The translations under genes were made by a program, and so were the position numbers. This document shows, piece after piece, positions 25,788 to 37,209 of a stretch of 64,000 nucleotides of DNA. The stretch's first letter is position 1. The number at the start of each line of letters is the position of its first letter. Below the pieces are notes generated by a model. That model saw nothing but the letters and a program-made list of their open reading frames with translations. It was not told the DNA's origin and did no database searches. Source of the DNA: Utricularia gibba (lineage: Eukaryota > Streptophyta > Magnoliopsida > Lamiales > Lentibulariaceae); assembly GCA_002189035.1 (NCBI GenBank), contig NEEC01000004.1:1612001-1676000 (forward strand), written 5' to 3'.

Positions 25788-26560
25788 GGGTGTATGTGGT
25801 GGCATCCTGATTAAATAATTAATATGTCATTTAACTAATGGGAACTCATTGCTACTGGTTAATTAATTGTGTTGACGTTTGTTACGATAATAGAATAACA
25901 TAAACGTCAGTTGTACTTAAAATGTCTTATTTATAATTTTATTTAAAAAAGAATGACAATTGTATTTGAAGGACGGTGACAGGCATCAAATATCTCTCTA
26001 TCTTTGGCAGTTCTATTCCCAGTCCGCACGCCATTCATTTAATTTTGGAAAAGTCGCAGGACGAGAAGTTGGTTGTTTGTACTCGTATCCATGGGCCGGA
26101 CCGGACCGGACATCATGCTTGTCAAACTGGATAGCCGGCCGCTGGATCAAAATTCCAATTTGGTATGTTTTTCAAAGTGGTGATATAATCACAATTAATT
26201 AGAATCATATGAGATGTGAATGGAATATACTATTAATAGGAGTATTATTAGATTTGTCGAAATTTAGATACAAATACGAAAAATTCTAATATGAAATTTG
26301 ATTGAATTTGAAATTAAAGTCAATTTACGGTGTTATTTCATTTTGTAAAAATTTTAAAGATTGTTAGAATTTTGGTTATGCGATTTTAACATATTTTTTT
26401 TTATAATTTTAAAATTTGAAGATTTAATTATTTATATTAATAGAAATTTGAGATGTTTTTATTACAATTTTATATTTTTTTAATTGCGAATTTGTACTGA
26501 AAACCCTTTTATTTTGTTTTATTTTATATTTATTTGTGAATCGGGGGAAGGAACTGGTAC

Positions 26561-28482
26561 ATGAACACTGCAAAATGTGTAATCCGAAGGCTGGGCTGTT
26601 CTCTGGGGGCTCCGATTTCATCGCGCCGATGCTTCTCTTTGTTTTCTCCAGTATGTTTGAGGGGCTTCTCTGCGGTGGGAGATTTAGAACTGATTGGGGC
26701 GTTATCTTCTTGCGCCAAACAGCGGAATCTCACTCTGGGTTCCGCACTTCACGCCTGCATCATCAAGAACCCTCCGTTTTGTGACTTTCATGACTATATA
26801 AGACCTACGGATGTGGTGATATGCAACTCCTTGATCCACGTCTACTGTGAGTGCGGTGCTCTGAATGACGCCTATAAGATGTTTGATGATATGCCTACTA
26901 GAGACACCGTGTCATGGAATTCAATGATTTCAGGTTTCATGAGGCATGGTGAATTACACGAGGGATTTCATCTATTCAAAATGTTGTTGACCTCTGGTAG
27001 TTGTCAGTTAGACAACGCCACCCTGACCACGATGCTTTCGGTGTGGGGAAAGTGGAAGTGGTTAATGAGTTAAAGATGATGCACGGTTTGGTAATCTGCT
27101 ATGGATACGAGAAGGAAATGACAGTGGGAATGCGCTGACAACTTCTTACTTCAAATGTCGAGACTGTCAGTCCGGGATGCTTGTCTTCCATGAGATGGTG
27201 AAGAAGAATGTGGTGACTTGGACAGCAGCTATTTCCGGTCTTGGACAAAATGGGCTTCACAGTCAAAGTTTGAAGCTTTTCGTTGAAATGCAACACAGTG
27301 ATGTCACTCCTAATTCTTTGACTTATTTAGGTGCAATATCAGCTTGCTCTGGGCTGCAGGGGTCCGGGAAGGTGCTCAACTTCATGGTATTGTTGTGAAA
27401 TTGGGGATTCATTCAGACGCTTTCATTGAAAGCGCTTTGATGGACATGTACTCAAAGTCTGGCTGCATGGAAGAAGTGTTGCAGATTTTTGAATCTGCAG
27501 AGAATCTTGATGAGGTATCTATAACTGTAATACTTGTTTGCTTTGCACAGAACGGTTTTGAAGAAGAAGCCGTGAAGATTTTTATGAAGATGGTGAAGGA
27601 AGATGCGAATATTGATCCAAGTATGGTATCTGTCGTTCTCGGAGTACTTGGTCTTGGAGCTTCTCTTGGTTTGGGCACACAAACTCATTGTTTGTGTTTG
27701 AAGAGAGGCCTTGATTGCAACATCTACGTTAACAATGGCTTGATCAATATGTATTCAAAATGTGGCAAGTTGGAAGAATCTGTCAAAGTCTTCAAATGCA
27801 CGCCTTTCAAGAATCAAGTATCATGGAACTCCACAATCGCAGCTTTTGCTCGCCATGGTCACGGGAAGGAAGCACTGAAACTTTATGAACAAATGAGATT
27901 GGAAGGCGTAGAACCTACTGACGTCACATTTGTATCCTTGCTTCATGCCTGTAGCCATGTAGGACTCCTGCACAAGGGCTTGAATTTCTTAGAGTCAATG
28001 GAAATAACACATGGAATACACCCCGTATGGAGCATTATGCTTGTGTAGTCGACATGTTTGGCCGAGCAGGGCTCTTGAAAGAAGCTAAGGACTTCATCGA
28101 GAAACTTCCACTGAAACCTGATGCTCTCATATGGCAAGTATTGCTTGGTGCCTGTGGAATCCATGGGGATACTGAGATCGGGCAGTATGCAGCCGATCAG
28201 TTGGCTTTGGCCGAACCTGATAGTCCAGTACCTTTTGTCTCCATGGCAAACATATACTCCTCGACGGGACGTTGGAGTGAACGAGCACTGACATTGAAGA
28301 GAATGAAGGAGAAGGGAGTGATGAAAGAAACTGGGGTAAGTTGGATCGAGATAGACAAGAAGCTCCATAAGTTTGTTGTGGCAGATGACATGCACCCACA
28401 GGGTGATGATGTGTATGACGCCCTGTTCCATCTTCTTTTACACATGAACGATGAAGAAGACCCTCTTCCTCAGCTCATCTAG
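26561..28482 (+). CDS. PLS/E-class pentatricopeptide repeat protein (four apparent 1-base losses)
   Basis: Organelle RNA-binding PPR protein, intronless. ATG at 26561; the N-terminus is Arg/Ser-rich with no acidic residues, consistent with organelle targeting. PPR repeats run from about residue 60: [118 protein letters not shown]. It ends with an E/E+ region ([33 protein letters not shown]) and lacks a DYW deaminase domain. The repeat order resembles Arabidopsis At3g05340. Four single-base losses break the frame: the G-run 27045-27048, the G-run 27126-27128, the G-run 27359-27362 and the C-run 28021-28024. With one base added at each, the reading frame is 641 residues without stops. Confidence 0.85.
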
Positions 28483-28922
28483 CTCTCTCCCTTGCTGTAC
28501 TCTTCGCACTCAGATGTTGAACATGTTACTCATAAACCTGACAAAACCCGACTCGAAGTACATGGAACCGGGTAAAAAACCGATGGCATAGCTATCTTAT
28601 TATGCTTCATTTTATTTAGTTTTGGAATCTTCTTGGTTAAAATTCAATAACTATCTTCATGTTTTTCATTCTGTACGTGAATCAGTGTTGTGGTAATAGC
28701 TTAAAATAGTGCAGCTACATTTACTATTTATGAATGTTTTTTTTTTCATCTCACGACCTGACCGTACATATTTTGAATGGTTTAGAACGAAGGCCGCGAG
28801 GAAAAATGGAGGGAGGAGCGTTCTTTGCCAGCTCCATATAAACTCCGACAGAGGGACTGGAGATAGATCACAAGGAGAAGCGAGGGCGCTAATAAGTGCT
28901 CGGAAATCAAATCGACGGCGAA
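28483..28922. other. Intergenic between PPR-E and syntaxin-like genes
   Basis: 440 bp of 3' flank and promoter. No additional coding or RNA feature recognised. Confidence 0.4.
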
Positions 28923-29899
28923 ATGGAAGACGACATTGAGCTTGGGAATGACCCAACAACAAATGCCGTCGATGAAGTCGACTTCCTCCGGGAAGACATC
29001 AACGCCGTCGAGGAACTCTTTGCCCGCCTCCTTGAATCCAGTGACCATATCAAGAATGCTCAATCCACCTCCGCCATGAAGCAGATCCGAGCACTCGTCA
29101 ACGACTACCTGGATCATCTACTCAAGACTGCGAAGCAAATCGACAAGAAGTTTGGTGTTCTTCTTCTCAACCATCGCCGCGCCGGATCTGCTGATCAGCA
29201 GGACTTTTCCGGGATCGCAGATGACATCAATCAAATCATGCGCAACTTCCAGGGTCTAAGAGCCCAAATGGAAGCTGATCAACGGCAAACTATCGAGGCC
29301 AGGTATGTGTTCACCTTCTTCCCTGCACTTGCCACCAAGACAATCGTACTGAGAATGAACGGAAAATAGGTACTTCGCCATCACCGGAGAGAAAGGGACG
29401 TCGGAGGCAATCGATCATCTCATCGCAACCCATGCCCCAGGTACTCATCTCCATGGTGCACTGCTGGACCAAGGAAGAGGCGCCATCTTAGAAGCGGTGG
29501 CAGAGGTTGAGGAACGCCGAGACTTGATGATGGAGTTGCGTAGGAGTTTGATCAATTTGCATCAGATTCTGTTGGGCATCTCCCGGCCGGTAGCAGCAGA
29601 ACAACCAGGCAATGCGGCGGCGATGGAACAGCAGCATCCACCGAAGTCACTCCCACCACAAGCCGGTGCCAAGACTGGTGGAAATGGTGGCCTGAATGAC
29701 TACGAGAAGGAGACTCGGAAGCAAGCGTACATCGCCATTGGAATTGCTTTGATCATCAACATCTCTGTGGTCATCTTGCTTCTCAATGGTGAAGCAAGAG
29801 TTGAGAACGGTAAGAAGCTCCTACCTCCAGATTTCTGTTCAGTTCATGCGCTTCTTCTCCAATGCTAACTGGACCCTTTGTTGCTCTTCTCCAGGTTGA
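28923..29899 (+). CDS. Syntaxin-like (Qa-SNARE-related) membrane protein with incomplete SNARE motif
   Basis: Three exons, 28923-29302, 29370-29809 and 29895-29899 (the last gives only the stop), encode 274 residues. The start is the ATG at 28923. Residues about 18-125 form the syntaxin N-terminal three-helix (Habc) region: VDEVDFLREDINAVEELFARL, FQGLRAQMEADQRQTIEARYF. The exon junction falls in RYF exactly as expected for plant SYP1 genes. The first SNARE half is present (EAVAEVEERRDLMMELRRSL, LINLHQILLGIS). From there the sequence turns Pro/Gln/Gly-rich instead of continuing through the zero-layer Gln and the second half. A membrane anchor follows (AYIAIGIALIINISVVILLL). It may be a non-fusogenic or regulatory syntaxin or a decaying paralogue; the frame is clean throughout. 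Confidence 0.75.
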
Positions 29900-30106
29900 C
29901 ACTCACCATATGGTCATTTAGAAATCCTAAATTGTTACATTTTTTCCATTTTCTAAGAACAAGTTAGATTGGTTTATCATATCCCACTTCCAGCTAGTTA
30001 AAAGTCTCACAAACAAGGAATGATACCAGAAACTTGATGACTTTATAAAGATGAAATACATGGAAAGCTCTTTGCAAAATACAAGTCATTCTACATGAAT
30101 CTGAAA

Positions 30107-31696
30107 TCACACGAGGAGGAGGATCTTACCGATGTGTTTGCTGCTTTCCATGAGACGATGAGCTTCTGCAGCTTCTTGTAATGGAAATTGCTCATACACA
30201 ACAGGTTTCACTTTCCCTTCAGCAATTAAAGGCCAGACATTCTTTTCCACCTCGCTCACTATCAATGCCTTGTTTTCCTTGCTCCGTGTCCGCAGGCCGG
30301 CAGCTGTATGCACAAAACATAAAATCTATAGAACCATGCACTTTTGTTTAGAGCTTTTGTAGGGTTTGAGCTATATTACCTTGCAGGGTAAGCCGTTTTG
30401 CAAGCACGGTCGCAAGGTTGATTTCTGCGGTTGCACCACCCATAAAACCGATTATGAACAACCTGCCATCAAGAGCCAAGCTCTCCAAATTCCTCTGAAG
30501 ATATGCACCACCGATGTTATCAAGTATCACATCAACACCTGCATTTCATAAATCAAATGTAGGTGACTTTTGTTTCAAATGTCTAGGGATCACATGAAAT
30601 GAATTGGAACAATTGATGTACCTTTTCCTCCAGTCTCTTGCTTCACTCTAGAAACAAAGTCCTCTGTCTTATAGTTGATGTAAACATCAGCCCCAAGGTC
30701 TCGACAGGCAGCAAGTTTTTCCTCACTTCCTGAAGGACAACAAAAGCAATTAAAATTGGCAAGATAGATAGAAACTTATTTGTTCAAACTCCCCCGTGAA
30801 AAAAAAAAGTTTTCCCTAGCAACAACCTGCAGTAACGAAAACTTTGATTCCATGATATTTAGCCAGCTGAGTAGCAAATGTACCAATTCCACTCGAGCCC
30901 CCATGTATCTGAAAATTAAAGAGATGTTTATATACAACCTACATCGGAGATCGCACAACACCTACAAAAAGGGTATATATACCAGAAGGGTCTCGCCTTT
31001 TGATAAACGGCTCATCATGAACACAGTGGACCAGACTGTGCAGGCCACCTCCGGAAAACATGCAGCATCCTGCAAAGAAACACCAGGTGGAACCGGAAGA
31101 ACTTGCCCCTCTGGAACAACCACTTTCTCAGAATACCCTCCTCCGCCGATCAAAGCACAGACCTATTTCACACAAACTCACTTCACAAATCCTCCAAAAA
31201 TCACATAAACATAGCTCCAGTGAATTGAATGGAATGCAAACGAACATAAACCATACTAATTTCACAAAAGGAAAGCACTTGAAAGTTTACATTCTCAACA
31301 GGTCGTATAAAAACATTTGAACATATCGAAATGAAGTAGCAAGCACGGTAGTCTCCCACACAATAAACATCCAATTCCTCCACGCTCAAAGAGATATCAA
31401 CGAATTAACGGATCAAAAGAGCAAAACACAGACTACAGCACCTCGTCCCCAATTCTCCAACGGCGAACATTTTTCCCCACGGATTCTACAGTACCGGAGC
31501 ATTCAAGGCCAGGATACTGGCTATCGCCTTTCGGAGGAGGATATCGGCCCTGGCGTTGAAGCGTGTCGGCTCTGTTTAGCGCAGTGGCCGCAACACGAAT
31601 CAAAACGTCGTCATCTTCTACGATCTTAGGGCTCTCTACTTCACGCAACTGTAAAACTTCAGGCCCTCCAGGCTCCGATATCACGATCGCCTTCAT
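30107..31696 (-). CDS. Quinone oxidoreductase-like NADPH dehydrogenase (zeta-crystallin/PIG3 type, MDR family)
   Basis: Six exons on the minus strand: 31696-31442, 31162-30983, 30908-30827, 30729-30622, 30538-30380, 30303-30107. They join cleanly to 326 residues, the usual length. N-terminal GroES-like domain: [47 protein letters not shown]. The nucleotide-binding Rossmann fold has [17 protein letters not shown] and VFVTAGSEEKL. Then [15 protein letters not shown] and C-terminal [11 protein letters not shown]. The [24 protein letters not shown] and GGYSE segments are typical of the plant PIG3-like group (Arabidopsis At4g21580 type). No catalytic-zinc cysteine set is visible, as expected for quinone reductases. 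It converges on the syntaxin-like gene with about 200 bp between stop codons. Confidence 0.88.
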
Positions 31697-32429
31697 TTTG
31701 TCCCCTTAAGATTTCAACTCTACCTGCAGTGTAGTTCAGTTCATCGCTCTCATTCCGTTGTTCCGGAGCCAAGGCCCACGGGCCCGGCGCCTGGACGGAG
31801 TCCAGCCCCCGCCAGGCCCAAAATGAATAAGAATCGTTTAGTTTGCATCAAAATGGGTGCAAGATGCGAGATTCGGAATGCATGGATACGAGATTTATTG
31901 ATTTCAGGAATTCAATTTGTAGCATACATTTAAGTGTGCGTTATTTTAAAATATACACATTATAGAAATTTCAAGAATCAAATTAATGAACGTATTTAAA
32001 TAAAAAGAGTTTTGAAACGAAAATTAATTCAAATCCCAAAAACTTATTTAGAAACGTATTCAAATGAGATGAATATTGCAACAAGAAACCATTCAATCTC
32101 AAAACCCAAGTTGACAAACAGAGAAGAGATAAAAAAGAACATCAATTCTTTTAAATGCATCAGAGTTAGATATATAATTGTATATATATGTACCTCCAAG
32201 AGTGCAACGTAGCTTGAAGATATTCAAGACAGCTTTTTGAAAGCAATGTTACTGAATACGTAATATCAGCAACAGGCGAGAGGGACATGAGGGGATTTTC
32301 ATTAAGTTGGACAGAGCAGAGCCAGCTTGAAGAAATCGACATACTGTACAAGCATTTACATCCCCCTCCCGTGAATATCACAAGGTTCAACCTCTGGTTA
32401 CAAGAATCCATGGAAGGCATTTCTTTACC
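31697..32429. other. Intergenic: QOR promoter and AIRP2-type 3' flank
   Basis: No separate gene. A short GC-rich block at about 31750-31830 is likely QOR promoter; the remainder is AT-rich. Confidence 0.4.
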
Positions 32430-34207
32430 TTATCTTACGTGTATATCGTACGTCTCGAACAGGTTATCGGGAAGAACCAGTGGCAATCTGTCTATGTATG
32501 TGAACAGCCTCTTCAGGTTCTCCCTTGTTATAGTTGTCATGCTTACAACATCTCTGCTGTCCAGGAGAACCCAAAGCTCACCAGAGCTGACCCTCTTTAA
32601 GCTGTCACGACAAAAAGGACAGGATTGGGATCTTGGGTGCCTGTAACAAGATGAACGAACCCCTGTTAATAGAGGCAACCAAACAAACAAAAGAAGAGGA
32701 GAAATTGCTGCGTAATGGAATTTGATAGGAAGAAGAATGAATAAATGAACAGCTACAGAGCAAGTTTCTCTTTCAGACCACGGACAAGCGAGTGCAACAT
32801 ATAATGTTACTTCTTACTACACATAGAAGCAATGGTGTTAAACGCTGCATGCAGAAAAGAGAGGAATAGAATGGTACCATTCTCCATAGCATTTCATGCA
32901 CATGGCGTGGGCGCAGTTTGGCAGAACTATCTTGCTGGCAGTCTCCATGCATATTTCGCATTCTTCTTCTCTTTCACTGTCTAATTCTGAGTAGTACCCA
33001 TGCTCTTCTTCATCCTTTCTTCGAAACCTCTCCAGGCATATCGCTTTCTGCTTTCTGTCTTCCGCGTCTACACCTCTTTGAAGTTGCAGTAAAGAGGGAT
33101 AAATGACAGCTGACAGATTTAAGTAGGTTCAGACACGAAAAAGGATGCGACTGCAGTAAGAATCATTTAATTGGAAACTAGCAGCAAAGTTTACCATAGA
33201 ATTCCCTGATGCTTGCCTTTCTCTCGTAAGTGGACATTGTGGTGGTCCCATCATCATACACCTGTAGAAAAAAAATTGAATTACACGGCTAACACATCTG
33301 AAAAAGGAAAACCAGTGATACAGCAGGGCAATTAGCGTAGTGCAATGTGAGTCTCAGTTAAAAAGATGAAGCATATGAAAAACATGATCAACTAACCTTA
33401 TAAATTAGGATTCTCAACAGTCCAACCGCACCAGCAAGGTGGCAGTCAGTCCATGCCACTAGAAAAAGTAAAAATTGTGCTGCTGGACTGTAAGATAGTC
33501 TCATCTGTAGGGAAGCACCATCATACTCATGCGGGAAATCAGATGCCCTGCAATGAACAGGGAGGTTAAGAATCTCAAGAAACTGGCTCCACACCGCGGA
33601 AAAATCAACTCTGACCACTTGAGCTTCAAATGTACTAGTGAAAATGGAAGCCACAAAAACAGAGATTGTAAGAGGGCGACAACAAGACGCATTTTCAATG
33701 CAGATGATTGTACCCATCTCACGGAAAACGCTTCCAACATGCAACATGTAAACACAATTGCAGACACATATATACCTTCCAAAACCAGCATAACCACTAG
33801 CTTCATTTCTAATTATGATGATATAAAGACAAAAAAAAAAAGAAAAAGAAAAAAGCACCAAACTGCTTAACACGAACATAGAATCAACAAACTCCATAAC
33901 TCACAACTTCTAGAGCTCCTTTCAAATCTATCCAAACCAAACGCATCAATGGGCACATAACATTTCAAAGAACCTCATCAATTCTTTCCCTTTTCCATAA
34001 ACCTCCACAGAACAGAAAAAAAAAATCATCCAAAAAACCAAAACAAAGGCGAGAAAACGAGAAACCAACAAATTAACTGAAAAACCTTGGAATCAAAGCA
34101 AAAAACAGAGTGAGTTACAGAGTATTAGCGTGCTGAATATCCGCCTCGAGAAGCTTAATCGAATTCTTGAAGGACCTTCGCGTCGGACTCCCACCGGCGA
34201 CATACAT
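32430..34207 (-). CDS. AIRP2: RING-type E3 ubiquitin ligase, AIRP2-like
   Basis: Five exons on the minus strand: 34207-34119, 33547-33397, 33261-33195, 33109-32878, 32640-32430. They join in phase to 249 residues. The N-terminal helical region carries LLEADIQHANTLASDFPHEYDGA, LQMRLSYSPAAQFLLFLVAW and DCHLAGAVGLLRILIYK, all strongly conserved in AIRP2 homologues. Then STYERKASIREFYAVIYPSL, and a C3HC4 RING: CEIC, NCAHAMCMKC, SCPFC, all eight metal ligands present. The tail is NLKRLFTYIDRLPLVLPDN. In Arabidopsis AIRP2 is a cytosolic E3 ligase in ABA and drought signalling; the role here is inferred from the family. Confidence 0.9.
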
Positions 34208-34519
34208 CTCTGGATTGATTGGTGAAATTTGCAGCTAGGGAATGAGGGAGGTTGAGGGGATTGACAAGAGCTGTAGATATTTTTGTTGGGCGTGAACAGT
34301 GAACCTTCTAGAAAAGTATCGCCTGTCTCTGCCTTAAATCGTTGTTTACCTTTTTGTGATGCCCGGATGGATAAAGTGGGCCTCGCTGCCCGCCTGCCTG
34401 ACTACGACACACCGCCCTCCCCTTTATCTTTATCCACTCAAATATAAATAAAATTACTAACCTTATCCATCTATTCAACGCCCTCCTAGGGTCCCAAAGT
34501 AGAAATTTCCCGGGGAATC

Positions 34520-35020
34520 CCGTCCGTACAGAAACCGGCCGACGTCGCATACGCTTCTACGGCGTCCGATTGAAATCGCGAAATCCGCCGTTCAGTTGCA
34601 GAAACGTGATTTAGTTACATTTCCTTTGGCGCCGAATCTGAAGCTAGGTTCTTCAACCTCTCAAGTCGCAGTTTCACCCTCAAACTCGTCTGTGCGAGCG
34701 ATGAAGTTTGGGCTTGGTAAGCCCTACCTTTTTCACATCTACTATTCTGTTTGGGCTTGTCGGGGTTGTGGTGTAGTGCGTTAATGGGGATTGTATAGGG
34801 CTACATGGGGCTTGTTGTGGAGCTGGTTAGACTCAGGTTTGTTGGTTTGGACAGGGCTTCCTTGAATTGCTGGTAACGGCATACCCGGGCCTTGGAAAGA
34901 AATATGGTGCCCAATGCTTTAGGCCTCATATGCTGAATGGTATGATCCCATTTGTCGTTTACTCTGGGGATTGCTCTCTAATGCTTCTGCATCGCAATTC
35001 TCTCGGGTGTTTTTGATTAG
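34520..35020 (+). other. Unassigned open segment, possible relic of a plastid-protein gene
   Basis: Between AIRP2 and SUFB the plus strand has an open frame without upstream ATG (about 34510-34784), rich in Ser/Arg and containing RAMKFGLG before a GTAAGC donor-like site. A stretch open to about 35020 follows a TTTGGACAG acceptor-like site at 34848-34856. The pattern resembles a transit peptide exon plus a second exon, but I do not recognise the protein. It could equally be promoter sequence of AIRP2. Confidence 0.2.
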
Positions 35021-35154
35021 CTGAGCGACATTTTGCTTGAGGAATATATGATATAAACAACTTCAGTCAACCAAACACCGGCGAGCTTACAGCTCGCCCC
35101 AAACACTGTCGGTGATCTATGTCGGATCGGGCATTTTCATGGTCGGATTCCGGG

Positions 35155-36868
35155 CTAACCAACAGACCCTTCAAGCTTTATACTCATGAGCTGGTTGACC
35201 TCTGCTCCAAACTCGTCAGGTAGTTCATTGAACACATCTCTGCAAAACCCGGATATCATGGACGCCATTGCCTTCTCATAGTCGATGCCTCTCTGTTGGA
35301 AGTAAAACAGCTGATCTTCACCGATTTTCGAAGTTGTTGCTTCGTGTTCAATACGAGCTGTAGGGTTCTTCGTCTGTAACATACCAAATGTTATTCCAAC
35401 ATGTTGTTGAGATACAGATGTACACAGCAATGAGAGAAAATGTATTACCTGAATGTAAGGATAAGTATTTGCTGCAGCATTGTTGCCGATGAGCATTGAA
35501 TCGCATTGAGATGAGTTTCTGGCATTTTCAGCATTCGACATCACTTGAACAAGGCCTCTGTAACAATTTCGAGAATGCCCAGCAGAAATTCCTTTGGATA
35601 TGATCCTACTGCGAGTATTCTTTCCCTTGTGGATCATCTTCGTCCCAGTGTCTGCCTGCTGGTAGTTGTTGGTGAGTGCCACTGAATAAAACTCTCCAAT
35701 GGATTCATCACCCTCAAGAATCACACTGGGGTACTTCCAAGTGATAGCAGAGCCCGTCTCCACCTGAGTCCACGAGATTTTCGACCCACGGCCGGAGCAA
35801 AGTCCCTCTTTGTCACAAAATTATAAATACCTCCACGCCCCTCCTCATCGCCGGCATACCAATTCTGAACTGTAGAATACTTAATCTCAGCACCAGCATG
35901 GCAAAACAGTTCCACTACTGCGGCATGCAACTGGTTAGTATCATAGGAGGGGCAGTACATCCTTCCAAGTACTCCACAAAACTCCCCTCATCTGCAACTA
36001 TCAGTGTCCTCTCAAATTGCCCTGTTTCCATGGCATTTATCCGAAAGTAGGTTGATATTTGCATTGGGCATCTGGTGTTCTTGGGAACATACACAAACGA
36101 GCCATCGCTGAATGTAGCTGAATTCAAAGCAGCATAAAAGTTATCATCAGCAGGGACAACTCTACCCATGTATTTCTGAACCAGATCAGGGTATTCCCTT
36201 ACGGCCTCCGAAATCGAGCAGAATATAACACCGGACTTCTTCAAAGTCTCTCTGTGAGTAGTAGCTATGGAAGTACTGTCTAAAACAGCATCAACAGCAA
36301 CATTAGCCAATCTATTGCGTTCATTCAAAGGGACACCAAGCTTATCGAAGTACCTAAGTAGCTCAGGATCAGCCTCATCGATACTATTCAAAGTTGGTTT
36401 CTTCTTAGGCTCTGAGTAATAACAAATATTCTGAAAATCGATCTTTGGGTACCGATTATCAGACCATTTCGGCTCTTCCATGTTCATAAACTTCTGGTAA
36501 GACTTTAACCTGAATTCTAGCATCCAATCAGGTTCGTTCTTTCGAGAAGAAATCAACCTAATAGTTTCCTCAGACAACCCTTTAGGAATCGAAAATGAGT
36601 CAATCTCTTCGGAAAAGCCCCATTTATAATCCCTTTTCAAGAATTTCTGAAGTGGGTCATCTTCATCACCTGAAGATGGCTTTTTGCCGGGAGATTCAAG
36701 GGTCGTCTTTGAACCGTAATCAACATCAGCCCTAACTTTCAGCACAGATCTTGAATTGCAGTTTCTGGGAACAGGGCTTTTGACAGGGGAACGAAACCAA
36801 ACCTGCTTAGAAAGCTCCGAAAGGGGTTGCTGCGCTATGGGCGAGATTCCGTTGGAGAGAAGAGCCAT
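35155..36868 (-). CDS. SUFB: Plastid Fe-S cluster assembly protein SufB (ABCI8), two apparent 1-base losses
   Basis: Core scaffold of the chloroplast SUFBCD complex for iron-sulphur cluster assembly; essential in plants. Exons on the minus strand: 36868-35449 and 35373-35155. A plastid transit peptide covers about the first 50 residues. The SufB body has [158 protein letters not shown] and [15 protein letters not shown]. Two single-base losses break the frame: the G-run 35949-35952 (after EGCTAP) and the C-run 35804-35806 (after FVTKR). Restored length is 546 residues, normal for the family. Head-to-head with MED21. Confidence 0.93.
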
Positions 36869-37209
36869 CGAATTATATTGCAGAAGAGACTCCAGAACCC
36901 AAGAACATGCCCAGAGCGTAGTTACGATTGTTCCCGGCGGTACCGCCTTACTCTCGAGTTGGGTCCGAGGAGAGATTAGAATTCGTTATTTGTGCGGCTG
37001 GAGATTTTTGGGTCGCACGCAGGCCACGAGCCACGGTAACTGGAATCTGAGAAGGAGCCTCTTTTCTTTAAAAAAAATCCTAACAATAAAAAAAATATTA
37101 AAAAGTCTTCATCTTTATCCTAAAATGGCGTAAAGTTTTTACCTTTGGTAATTTGTTCTTTTAATCGCAGTTCATTCTTAGAGAAGTGTTTTTGCTTTCT
37201 CGGACGGAG
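36869..37209. promoter_or_regulatory. Shared intergenic promoter region of SUFB and MED21
   Basis: Only 341 bp separate the SUFB start codon (minus) and the MED21 start codon (plus), so the two genes are divergent and their leaders and core promoters share this interval. An AT-rich stretch at about 37065-37120 lies centrally. Confidence 0.5.

Larger units (their letters stand above)
24252..26560. other. Intergenic with trinucleotide-type microsatellites; no gene recognised
   Basis: AT-rich except for islands at about 24540-24860, 25300-25800 and 25960-26170. Two simple repeats occur: (CCGACT)n at 25498-25526 and (GTTGCT)n at 25763-25787. Open frames in the islands are short and unrecognised. 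Confidence 0.5.
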
